Shown here: piece by piece, positions 57,672 to 64,000 of the stretch | Position numbering within the stretch: position 1 is the first letter of the stretch | Layout: each line of letters starts with the position of its first letter | Assembly: GCF_027257175.1 (NCBI RefSeq) | Contig: NZ_JAPFGD010000003.1 | Span: 270,865-334,864, forward strand | DNA: 64,000 nt | Direction of reading: 5' to 3' | DNA from: Castellaniella sp. S9 | GTDB taxonomy: Bacteria > Pseudomonadota > Gammaproteobacteria > Burkholderiales > Burkholderiaceae_B | Made by a program: the position numbers and the translations under genes | Notes under the pieces: generated by a model | Databases searched by the model: none | What the model saw: the letters and a program-made list of their open reading frames with translations, nothing else | What the model was told of the DNA's origin: nothing

Positions 57672-58802
57672 ATGTTGAGTTTCGAAGACACCCCGGTCCC
57701 GGCCCCCGCCCGTGCGCCCGCCCCCATGGCCGGCGCGCCGGGCACGGCGACGCCGCAGACCAGTGTGTCGTCCTCGGGCGACGGCGGGCGCGTGCGCGCC
57801 GCCGACAAGCGCATCATCAACGGCACCACGGACGTCAATCAGCTGGTGCCCTTCAAATACAAGTGGGCCTGGGAAAAATACCTGGCCACCTGCGCCAACC
57901 ACTGGATGCCGCAGGAAATCAATATGTCGCGCGACATCGCGCTCTGGAAGAACCCCGACGGCCTGACCGAGGACGAGCGCCGCATCGTCAAGCGCAACCT
58001 GGGGTTCTTCGTCACTGCCGACTCGCTGGCGGCCAACAACATCGTGCTGGGCACGTACCGCCACATCACGGCGCCCGAGTGCCGCCAGTTCCTCCTGCGA
58101 CAGGCCTTCGAGGAAGCCATCCATACGCACGCCTACCAGTACATCGTCGAGAGCCTCGATCTGGACGAGGGCGAGATCTTCAACGCCTACAACGAAGTCC
58201 CCTCGATTCGCGCCAAGGACGAGTTCCTGCTGCCCTTCATCGACGCCATCGCCGACCCCGACTTCAAGACCGGCACCCCCGAAGCGGACCAGACGCTGCT
58301 GCGTTCCCTGATTGCGTTTGCCTGCCTGATGGAAGGCCTGTTCTTCTACGTCGGCTTCACGCAGATCCTTGCGCTGGGCCGCCAGAACAAAATGACGGGT
58401 GCCGCCGAGCAGTACATGTACATCCTGCGCGACGAATCCATGCACTGCAATTTCGGCATCGACCTGATCAATACGGTCAAGCTCGAAAACCCGCACCTGT
58501 GGACGCCCGCGTTCCGCGAGGAAATCAAGGACATGTTCCTCAAGGCCGTCGACCTCGAATACGCCTACGCCGAGGACACCATGCCGCGTGGCGTGCTGGG
58601 GCTGAACGCCTCGATGTTCAAGTCCTACTTGCGCTTCATCGCCAATCGCCGCAGCCAGCAGATCGGCCTCGAAGCGCTGTTCCCCAATGAGGAAAATCCA
58701 TTCCCGTGGATGGCCGAGATGATCGACTTGAAAAAGGAACGCAACTTTTTCGAGACACGAGTGATCGAATATCAAACCGGGGGAGCGCTCAGCTGGGAAT
58801 AA
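57672..58802 (+). CDS. nrdB: Ribonucleoside-diphosphate reductase, class Ia, beta subunit
   Basis: This 376-residue subunit holds the di-iron centre and tyrosyl radical. Metal ligands are in [11 protein letters not shown] (Asp), [11 protein letters not shown] (Glu, His and the radical Tyr at the expected spacing), CLMEGLFFY (Glu) and [10 protein letters not shown] (Glu and His). The presence of the tyrosine marks class Ia rather than Ic. The first 45 residues are a proline/alanine-rich, probably disordered extension. The ATG at 57672 has AAGGAG upstream. Confidence 0.97.
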   Translation: MLSFEDTPVPAPARAPAPMAGAPGTATPQTSVSSSGDGGRVRAADKRIINGTTDVNQLVPFKYKWAWEKYLATCANHWMPQEINMSRDIALWKNPDGLTEDERRIVKRNLGFFVTADSLAANNIVLGTYRHITAPECRQFLLRQAFEEAIHTHAYQYIVESLDLDEGEIFNAYNEVPSIRAKDEFLLPFIDAIADPDFKTGTPEADQTLLRSLIAFACLMEGLFFYVGFTQILALGRQNKMTGAAEQYMYILRDESMHCNFGIDLINTVKLENPHLWTPAFREEIKDMFLKAVDLEYAYAEDTMPRGVLGLNASMFKSYLRFIANRRSQQIGLEALFPNEENPFPWMAEMIDLKKERNFFETRVIEYQTGGALSWE

Positions 58803-58838
58803 TGCTTGGAATAGATTGATTGCTTACGTTAGACTCTA

Positions 58839-58867
58839 AGGCGTGCGACATCAACCATCGCACGCCT
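58839..58867. other. Perfect hairpin downstream of nrdB
   Basis: The 10-bp stem AGGCGTGCGA/TCGCACGCCT with a 9-base loop begins 37 bases after the nrdB stop. It lacks a T-run, so it could be a rho-dependent-type or mRNA-stabilising 3' structure, or belong to the leader of the following histone-like gene. Confidence 0.4.
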
Positions 58868-58950
58868 GCGCCATTTGAGATGGGCCGCGCCCGCGGCGGG
58901 GGTCATATCAAATGGGTGGACGTTCACTTTCGACCTCAAGGAGCATGACT

Positions 58951-59559
58951 ATGGCAACCGCCAAGAAGGCCTCCGCCAAGCCGGCCAAGAAAGCTGCACC
59001 CGCGAAATCCAGCAGTAAATCCGAGGACAAGAAGACCGCCAAAAAAGCAGTAAGCAAAGCGGCCGCCACCAAGAAGGCGGTTGCTAAAAAGACCGTCGCC
59101 AAAAAAGCCGTCGCCAAAAAGACGCCCGCCAAAAAAGCCGTCGCCAAGAAGACCGCCGTAAAGAAAGCCACGGTCAAGAAGGCCGCCGCCAAAAAGGCGC
59201 CGGCGAAAAAGGCCGCGACCAAAAAGGCCGTCGCCAAAAAAGCGGCCGCCAAAAAGGCGCCGGTGAAAAAAACGGTTGCAAAGAAAGCGCCGGCCAAAAA
59301 AGTCGCCGTCAAGAAAGCGCCGGTGAAAAAAGCCGCGGCCAAGAAGGCGGTCGCTAAAAAAGCGGTCGCCAAAAAGGCCCCGGCCAAGAAGGCGCCGGCC
59401 AAGAAGGCCGCTGCCAAGAAACCCGCCGCCAAGCCTGCCCCGGCCCGCAAGGCTGCGCCCAAAAAGGCCGCCGCCAAGCCCGAAACCCCGGCACCCGAGG
59501 CACGCACCGACGTGAACCCGGCCAATTCCTGGCCCTTCCCGACGACCAACCGTCCCTGA
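58951..59559 (+). CDS. Histone H1-like DNA-binding protein
   Basis: This 202-residue protein is almost entirely Lys, Ala, Pro, Val and Thr in repeats of the type AKKAVAKKA or AKKAPAKKA, the composition of eukaryotic histone H1 tails and of BpH1 from Bordetella. It should bind and compact DNA without sequence preference. The last 20 residues are not repetitive ([17 protein letters not shown]) and may be a separate functional tail. AAGGAG precedes the ATG at 58951, and a strong terminator follows. Such proteins often vary in length between strains because the coding repeats expand or contract. Confidence 0.93.
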   Translation: MATAKKASAKPAKKAAPAKSSSKSEDKKTAKKAVSKAAATKKAVAKKTVAKKAVAKKTPAKKAVAKKTAVKKATVKKAAAKKAPAKKAATKKAVAKKAAAKKAPVKKTVAKKAPAKKVAVKKAPVKKAAAKKAVAKKAVAKKAPAKKAPAKKAAAKKPAAKPAPARKAAPKKAAAKPETPAPEARTDVNPANSWPFPTTNRP

Positions 59560-59573
59560 CGCCATCCGGCATG

Positions 59574-59604
59574 AAGGCCCGGCAGCAACTTGCCGGGCCT
59601 TTTT
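59574..59604 (+). terminator. Rho-independent terminator of the histone H1-like gene
   Basis: The 11-bp stem AAGGCCCGGCA/TGCCGGGCCTT (59574-59584 and 59591-59601) has a 6-base loop and is followed by T residues up to 59604. It begins 15 bases after the stop codon. Confidence 0.9.
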
Positions 59605-59652
59605 CATTGATGCGAAAATGGACGACTACAAAAGGCCCGCGAGCGACCTCCC

Positions 59653-60219
59653 ATGTTGCGTGACATTCTGGTTTTCCTGATCGACATCGTCTTTTCCCTG
59701 TTCGGGATCGCGCTCATCCTGCGTGCCTGGATGTATGCCATCCGGCTGCACCCTTTCAATCCCTACTCGCAGGCGATCCTGCGCGCCTCCGACTGGCTCG
59801 TCCAGCCACTGCGCAAGGTGGTGCCCGCCACCGGCCGCTTCGATTGGCCCTGCATCATCGCCTGCTGGTTGACCGCGCTGATCTATCTGATGCTCAGCGG
59901 CTTCATTCTCTCGGCGGGCAGCCTGCCGCCGGCCGGCTTGATCGTGCCTGCCATACTGGCCGCGGTGCTGACCGCACTGAAATGGTTTTTCAACGTCATT
60001 GTGTGGGTCACGTTGATCCAGGCCGTGCTGTCGTGGATCAATCCGCTGTCGCCGGTGATGCCGGTGCTCTACACGCTCACCGCCCCATTGCTGGACCCGA
60101 TCCGGCGCGCGCTGCCGCGCATGGGCGGCCTGGATTTCTCGCCCCTGATCCTGCTGGTGATCGCACAGGTCGCCATGATGGTGGTGCAGCACCTGGCGTT
60201 CTCGGTCTTCGGACTATAG
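59653..60219 (+). CDS. YggT family inner-membrane protein
   Basis: This 188-residue protein has two YggT repeats, each with a pair of transmembrane helices and the P-F-x-P/D-P-I-R type loop. Examples are RLHPFNPYSQAILRASDWLV in the first half and SWINPLSPVMPVLYTLTAPL with LLDPIRRALP in the second. YggT proteins are linked to osmotic stress or membrane-protein insertion, without firm biochemistry. It is a single gene after the histone terminator. Confidence 0.9.
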   Translation: MLRDILVFLIDIVFSLFGIALILRAWMYAIRLHPFNPYSQAILRASDWLVQPLRKVVPATGRFDWPCIIACWLTALIYLMLSGFILSAGSLPPAGLIVPAILAAVLTALKWFFNVIVWVTLIQAVLSWINPLSPVMPVLYTLTAPLLDPIRRALPRMGGLDFSPLILLVIAQVAMMVVQHLAFSVFGL

Positions 60220-60233
60220 GCCCCAAAATGCTT

Positions 60234-60256
60234 GCGGCGCCCCAAGGGGGCGCCGC
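60234..60256. terminator. Possible bidirectional terminator hairpin between YggT and glycine-zipper genes
   Basis: The 10-bp stem GCGGCGCCCC/GGGGCGCCGC with a 3-base loop lies between two convergent genes, 14 bases after the YggT stop and 40 bases after the stop of the opposite gene. No clear T-run follows on either strand, so termination activity is uncertain. Confidence 0.4.
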
Positions 60257-60296
60257 GTTCATCGCGGCCACCGGGCCGCAACAGCGAGCGCAGGCC

Positions 60297-60797
60297 TTAC
60301 AGCGGCACGACGCGGGTCGGGCCGCCGCCGCTGATCAATTGCACACGCTGTCCGGAGGACAGCGGCACGTCGTCCGCCTGCGCAATCACGCGGGTTTCCC
60401 CGTTGTCCAGGCGTACAGTGATCTCGAGCCCCTTGGTCTTGGCCGCCGTGTTTTCGATCGTGTTGCCGGCCAAGCCGCCCAGGACCGCCCCGCCCATCGT
60501 GGCCAGCACCTGGCCCGTGCCGCCGCCGATGGTGCTGCCGGCAACGCCGCCCAGGGCTGCGCCGGCGAGCGCGCCCGCCCCCGAGCTCTTGTCGGTCTGG
60601 ATCGTGACGGGACGCACGGAGACCACGGTGCCATAGCGCACGATTTGTTCCTGCTGGGCCTGGCCGTAGGTATAGACGGAACTGGAGGCGCTGTGATTGG
60701 CACAACCCGCCAGGACGGCGAACGAGACCGCCAGGCCGGCCGCTGCCAGCCCGCGCAATACCCGCAGCCGCGCATCGCTTGTGTTCACGGTTTGCAT
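60297..60797 (-). CDS. Glycine-zipper (SlyB-like) outer-membrane lipoprotein
   Basis: This 166-residue lipoprotein has the lipobox FAVLAGC at about residue 32, then a glycine-zipper 2TM segment of alternating Gly/Ala (GAGALAGAALGGVAGSTIGG, then GAVLGGLAGNTIE). The C-terminal beta domain reads EITVRLDNGETRVIAQ. This matches the SlyB/Pcp (17-kDa antigen) family, which stabilises the outer membrane and is often controlled by PhoPQ-like systems. It is convergent with the YggT gene. Confidence 0.9.
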   Translation of the reverse strand: MQTVNTSDARLRVLRGLAAAGLAVSFAVLAGCANHSASSSVYTYGQAQQEQIVRYGTVVSVRPVTIQTDKSSGAGALAGAALGGVAGSTIGGGTGQVLATMGGAVLGGLAGNTIENTAAKTKGLEITVRLDNGETRVIAQADDVPLSSGQRVQLISGGGPTRVVPL

Positions 60798-60836
60798 GAC
60801 GAAAACTCCTGAGTCGAGTGGGACAAGAATAGGTGC

Positions 60837-61784
60837 CTAGGACAGCCCGGATGCATCGATACCATAATTCGACTGCAGCGCAGCCGCGATATCCAGCCGT
60901 GTCGGCTGATGATTTTGTGGTCCCCTCGCCCCGATTTTAAAGCTCCCCATGATGTTCGCCAAGCAGCAGGCATCGCGCAGGGCCCAACCCTCGACCAGAC
61001 CGTACAACAGGCCGGCGCGATGCGCATCGCCGCAACCCGTCGGATCCACGGGATCGTTGGCCGGCACCGGCGGAATGTCGGCCTGCGAGCCGTTTTCGTA
61101 CAGCGTCGCGCCATGGGGGCCGCGCGTCACCACCGCGGCCCGCAACCCTTCCGCGATGCGCTCGATGGGTGCCCCCACACGCTGCTCGATCACGCTGGCC
61201 TCATAATCATTGGCTGTCAGGATGCTGGCCATGGCGAGCATCTCGCGCAGGTCGTCGCCATCGAACAGCGGCATCGCCTGGCCCAGGTCGAAGATGAATG
61301 GAATGCCTTGCGCATGCAGGCGCCGGGCATGAGAGAACATGCCGTCCTTCGCATCCGGCGCAACGATGGCCCATGCGCTCGTCTGGCTGCCGATGTCGTT
61401 TTCGGCCGAACGCAGCATCGCGCCCGGATGAAAGGACGCGATCTGGTTGTTGTCCAGGTCGGTGGTGATGAAGCATTGGGGCGTATAGGCATCAGGCAGC
61501 AGGCGCACCAGCCGGGTGTCGATGCCCATGGCGGCCATGCGCTGCAGGTAGTCCTCGGCATCCATGCCCACGGTGCCCACCGGCACGGGCCGCCCGCCCA
61601 GCAGGCGCAGGTTGTAGGCGATGTTCCCGGCGCAGCCGCCGAACTCCTTGCGCAGGCTGGGGACGAAGAACGACACGCTCAGGGTCTGGATGTTGTCGGC
61701 CAGGATGTGATCCTTGAACCGGCCTTCGAACACGGCGATCGTATCGAAAGCGATCGAGCCGCAAATCAGGACTTCCTTGGACAT
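60837..61784 (-). CDS. PfkB-family carbohydrate/nucleoside kinase (adenosine-kinase-like)
   Basis: This 315-residue kinase has the N-terminal GSIAFDTIAVFEG, the substrate loop FGGCAGNIAYNLRLLGG and the C-terminal signature DPVDPTGCGDAHRAGLL with the catalytic Asp in G-C-G-D. The extended N-terminus and GGCAGNIA resemble adenosine-kinase-like members rather than ribokinase. Its position after accC-prmA-DUF3426 is a common betaproteobacterial arrangement. Eight bases separate it from the upstream gene, so it is in the same operon. Confidence 0.88.
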   Translation of the reverse strand: MSKEVLICGSIAFDTIAVFEGRFKDHILADNIQTLSVSFFVPSLRKEFGGCAGNIAYNLRLLGGRPVPVGTVGMDAEDYLQRMAAMGIDTRLVRLLPDAYTPQCFITTDLDNNQIASFHPGAMLRSAENDIGSQTSAWAIVAPDAKDGMFSHARRLHAQGIPFIFDLGQAMPLFDGDDLREMLAMASILTANDYEASVIEQRVGAPIERIAEGLRAAVVTRGPHGATLYENGSQADIPPVPANDPVDPTGCGDAHRAGLLYGLVEGWALRDACCLANIMGSFKIGARGPQNHQPTRLDIAAALQSNYGIDASGLS

Positions 61785-61792
61785 TGGGTTCC

Positions 61793-62821
61793 TCAGGGAA
61801 AGAACAGATCGAGTTGGTAGCCGTTGACCTGGACGCCCGCCACCGCCAGGGGAACTCGCACGAGAATGTCGTCGTGCGCGCCAAAAGGCCCTTTGAGCGC
61901 GTCCGGTGGCAGGTAGTCGCCGGGTCCCAGGTTGCGCCGCACCAGACGGGTGCCCGAGGCGTCATTGAGGTCCAGCACGATGGTCGGCCATTCCTGCGGC
62001 TGGTCGCTCAGGTTGCGCAAGGTGACCTCCAGCACGTAGTGGCGCGTCGCGTCCTGTGCGGCATCGGTGGCGGCACCGTCCGGCCCCCGGGCGGCCGCCC
62101 GCAAGGCGGAGCCGGAAATGCTCAGTCCGGCCAGATCCCGCGCATACGGGACTTGGCATCCCAGCGGCGCGCAGGCCCGCTCGATCGCCGGCCGCAATGC
62201 CGGCAAAGCCAGGGCGATCTGCGACCGATAAATATAGGCCAGCTGCGCGCATGCCAGCAGGACGAGCAATGCCAGCAGCAGCACCGTGAGCACGCGTCCC
62301 AGCCGGGCCAGCGGGCCGCCCCCGTCCTCGCGGTGCATCAGCGGCGCCGCAGAACCCCCGCGGCCCGCGCGGGCCGGATGCGGTTCGATGAGGAAGGGCG
62401 TCGGCCGCGCGGGCGCCGAGGGCGCCGGCCCGATGACGATCCGCTCGGACGGCGGATCGTCGTCCTCCGGAACAGGCCCGATGGAGGGCCCCGGAGACGG
62501 ATCGTCCCGCCGCCCATCGAGGGCGATGTCCACGGTGAAGTGCGGTTCCTCGCGGCTCGTGCGGCCTGGCCGGAAGACCTGCGGGCCCGGTGGAATCGGC
62601 GCCATGGATTCGGACGGCACACGGGGCGGCGATGCAGAGGCGGCCGGGCCGGGCGGCGGCGCCGGCGTTGTGCGCGACCCCGCGTCCGAGACGACCTCGG
62701 CATAACCATCGAATATGTGCGCGCACTGCACGCAACGGATATAGCCTTTGCGCAACTGCAATTCCTGCAGGCTGACGCCGAAGATGGTTCCGCAGCTCGG
62801 GCAGCGCGTGGTCAGGTCCAT
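61793..62821 (-). CDS. MJ0042 zinc-ribbon and DUF3426 domain membrane protein
   Basis: This 342-residue protein starts with a zinc ribbon (RCPSCGTIFGVSLQEL, then IRCVQCAHIF) of the MJ0042 type, residues about 5-40. A long proline-rich disordered region (about 45-165) follows, then one transmembrane helix (about 178-200), and a C-terminal DUF3426 beta domain (about 205-342) containing LRNLSDQPQEWPTIVLDLND. The function is unknown. It lies between prmA and the PfkB kinase on the same strand. Confidence 0.88.
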   Translation of the reverse strand: MDLTTRCPSCGTIFGVSLQELQLRKGYIRCVQCAHIFDGYAEVVSDAGSRTTPAPPPGPAASASPPRVPSESMAPIPPGPQVFRPGRTSREEPHFTVDIALDGRRDDPSPGPSIGPVPEDDDPPSERIVIGPAPSAPARPTPFLIEPHPARAGRGGSAAPLMHREDGGGPLARLGRVLTVLLLALLVLLACAQLAYIYRSQIALALPALRPAIERACAPLGCQVPYARDLAGLSISGSALRAAARGPDGAATDAAQDATRHYVLEVTLRNLSDQPQEWPTIVLDLNDASGTRLVRRNLGPGDYLPPDALKGPFGAHDDILVRVPLAVAGVQVNGYQLDLFFP

Positions 62822-62830
62822 GCCCGTCGC

Positions 62831-63745
62831 CTATGCGTTCCTGCGGCCGGCCAGGCAGACCCAACCGTCGCGCGCGCGCCAGACCTCGAGGGCCACCCAG
62901 GGCGCATAGGCGGCGGCGACCTCGTCGGCCTGGCGCTCGAGCACGCCCGAGAGCACCAGGCTGCCGCCGGGCTCGACCCGGGCGGCCAGCATGGGCGCCA
63001 GGACCATCAGGGGATTGGACAGGATGTTGGCGACCACGATCCGGCTGCCGCCGTCGGGCAATCCGTCCGGCAGCCAGGCGTCGATCCGCACGTGATTGGC
63101 CGCCGCGTTCCGCTCAGTGGCCAGCACGGCCTGCTCGTCGATGTCGACCGCATGCACGCGCGCCGCGCCGAGCATCCGCGCGGCGATCGCCAGGATCCCC
63201 GAGCCGCAGCCATAGTCGAGGACTGTTTCACCGCCACGGACATGGCTGGACAGCCACTCGAGGCACAGGTGCGTGGTCGGATGGCTGCCGGTGCCGAATG
63301 CCAAGCCAGGATCGAGTTCGATGCGTACGATGCCATCGGCGACGGCCGGCGGCACGCCCTCGTCCTGGCGGTGCCAACTGGGCACGATCCATATCCGGTC
63401 GCCCACCGCGATCGGGCCAAACTGCGATTGCGTCAAACGCACCCAGTCCTCGTCGGGCACCTCGCGCACGGACCAGTGCACGGGTTCCCGGTCCGGTGTG
63501 CCGGAATCGTCCAGCACCGCCGCGATCTGTGCGGGATCCTGGCCGTCGGGCAGCAGCGCCACGATGCGATTGTGCCGCCACGCCAGGACCTCGGGCTCGA
63601 TCCCTGGTTCGCCGAACAGGGCCTGTTCATGCGCGGTGTCCCCATCGGCGTCCTCGACCGATACGGCCAGGGCGCCGGCCTCCAGCAAGGCATCCGACCA
63701 CGCCTCAGCCAGGGCTTCGGGGCAACTCAGCACAAGCTCGCGCAT
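62831..63745 (-). CDS. prmA: Ribosomal protein L11 methyltransferase
   Basis: This 304-residue enzyme trimethylates lysines and the N-terminus of ribosomal protein L11. The SAM site reads VLDYGCGSGILAIAARMLG, with GLAFGTGSHPTTHLCLEWL just before it and NILSNPL as the N-x-L-x-x-P-L-type motif IV. The N-terminal L11-recognition domain occupies about residues 1-60. It follows accC by 15 bases, the conserved order. Confidence 0.96.
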   Translation of the reverse strand: MRELVLSCPEALAEAWSDALLEAGALAVSVEDADGDTAHEQALFGEPGIEPEVLAWRHNRIVALLPDGQDPAQIAAVLDDSGTPDREPVHWSVREVPDEDWVRLTQSQFGPIAVGDRIWIVPSWHRQDEGVPPAVADGIVRIELDPGLAFGTGSHPTTHLCLEWLSSHVRGGETVLDYGCGSGILAIAARMLGAARVHAVDIDEQAVLATERNAAANHVRIDAWLPDGLPDGGSRIVVANILSNPLMVLAPMLAARVEPGGSLVLSGVLERQADEVAAAYAPWVALEVWRARDGWVCLAGRRNA

Positions 63746-63760
63746 CCCGTACCCGCCCCC

Positions 63761-64000
63761 TCAGTTCCGCTGCGAGAGCTTTTGCTCAAGATAATGAATG
63801 CTGGTGCCGCCGCGCACGAAATTGGCATCCTGCAACAGTTCGCGGTGCAGGGGGATATTGGTCTGCACGCCCTCGACGATCATTTCGGACAGGGCGATGT
63901 CCATGCGCATGATGGCCTGGTGGCGGTCATCGCCGTAGGTGATGAGCTTGGCGATCATGGAATCGTAGTACGGCGGCACGGTATAGCCGCTGAAGACGTG
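63761..64000 (-). CDS. accC: Biotin carboxylase subunit of acetyl-CoA carboxylase (C-terminal 79 residues; 5' end outside window)
   Basis: Only the C-terminal end is present. The segment VPPYYDSMIAKLITYGDDR is the conserved end of the biotin carboxylase barrel, and EMIVEGVQTNIPLHRELL and GGTSIHYLEQKL close the protein as in AccC. The enzyme carboxylates the biotin on AccB, the first step of fatty-acid synthesis. prmA follows downstream. The rest of the gene lies beyond base 64000. Confidence 0.95.
   Translation of the reverse strand, partial: HVFSGYTVPPYYDSMIAKLITYGDDRHQAIMRMDIALSEMIVEGVQTNIPLHRELLQDANFVRGGTSIHYLEQKLSQRN

Noticed and set aside
58951-59559. Tandem repeats here as a possible CRISPR or satellite array
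   Set aside because: The repeats are irregular, in frame and encode a lysine/alanine-rich histone H1-like protein with a proper start and terminator.

Overview
The window is a high-GC chromosomal segment of a betaproteobacterium, most likely Alcaligenaceae (Bordetella/Achromobacter-like). The reasons are the TRAP transporter loci, the GTP-type PEP carboxykinase, a lysine/alanine-rich histone H1-like protein, the order rplM-rpsI-argC-DUF6776-erpA-anmK-M23 peptidase/tyrS, glyA-nrdR-ribD-ribE, and accC-prmA-DUF3426-pfkB. All assignments come from reading the translated sequence; no database search was possible.

Layout. 1-7.4 kb: a catabolic locus with a tripartite TRAP transporter (binding protein cut by the window edge), a penicillin-acylase-family amidase without a signal peptide and a convergent cytoplasmic-looking arylsulfatase. 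7.4-7.94 kb is a strikingly AT-rich intergenic region. 7.9-12.9 kb: a second catabolic operon (AA_synth-family protein, tartronate-semialdehyde-reductase-like dehydrogenase, complete TRAP transporter) facing an XRE-cupin regulator. 12.9-18.4 kb: pckG, a 167-bp palindromic element, a two-domain universal stress protein, nagB and a GH64 beta-1,3-glucanase-like lipoprotein. 18.6-26.2 kb: tRNA-Val, dnaQ, rnhA, a methyltransferase, gloB, an MltD-type transglycosylase, fabI, mtnN and a glutathione reductase.

26.2-33.5 kb is the accessory part. Its centre is a lower-GC, three-gene, same-strand cassette (27079-31172): a tandem AAA+ ATPase, a WYL-domain regulator and a protein joining an FtsK-gamma winged helix to a domain resembling the uracil-DNA-glycosylase fold. 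This is the best candidate for an undescribed system. A quinone reductase, a hemerythrin-like protein, a low-affinity iron permease family protein and tRNA-Ser follow.

33.6-64 kb is core genome: riboflavin genes, nrdR, glyA, tyrS, an M23 peptidase, anmK, erpA, argC, rpsI-rplM, an orphan Tat-exported TRAP binding protein, pmbA, yjgA (darP), a carboxylesterase, a Pat-like protein acetyltransferase, gltX, nrdAB, the histone H1-like gene, a YggT protein, a glycine-zipper lipoprotein, a PfkB kinase, a DUF3426 protein, prmA and the 3' end of accC. The nrdAB leader carries a sigma70-like promoter whose -10 lies in an NrdR box, a second NrdR box 31 bp away and an inverted pair of DnaA-box-like sites. 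The repressor gene nrdR lies elsewhere in the same window.
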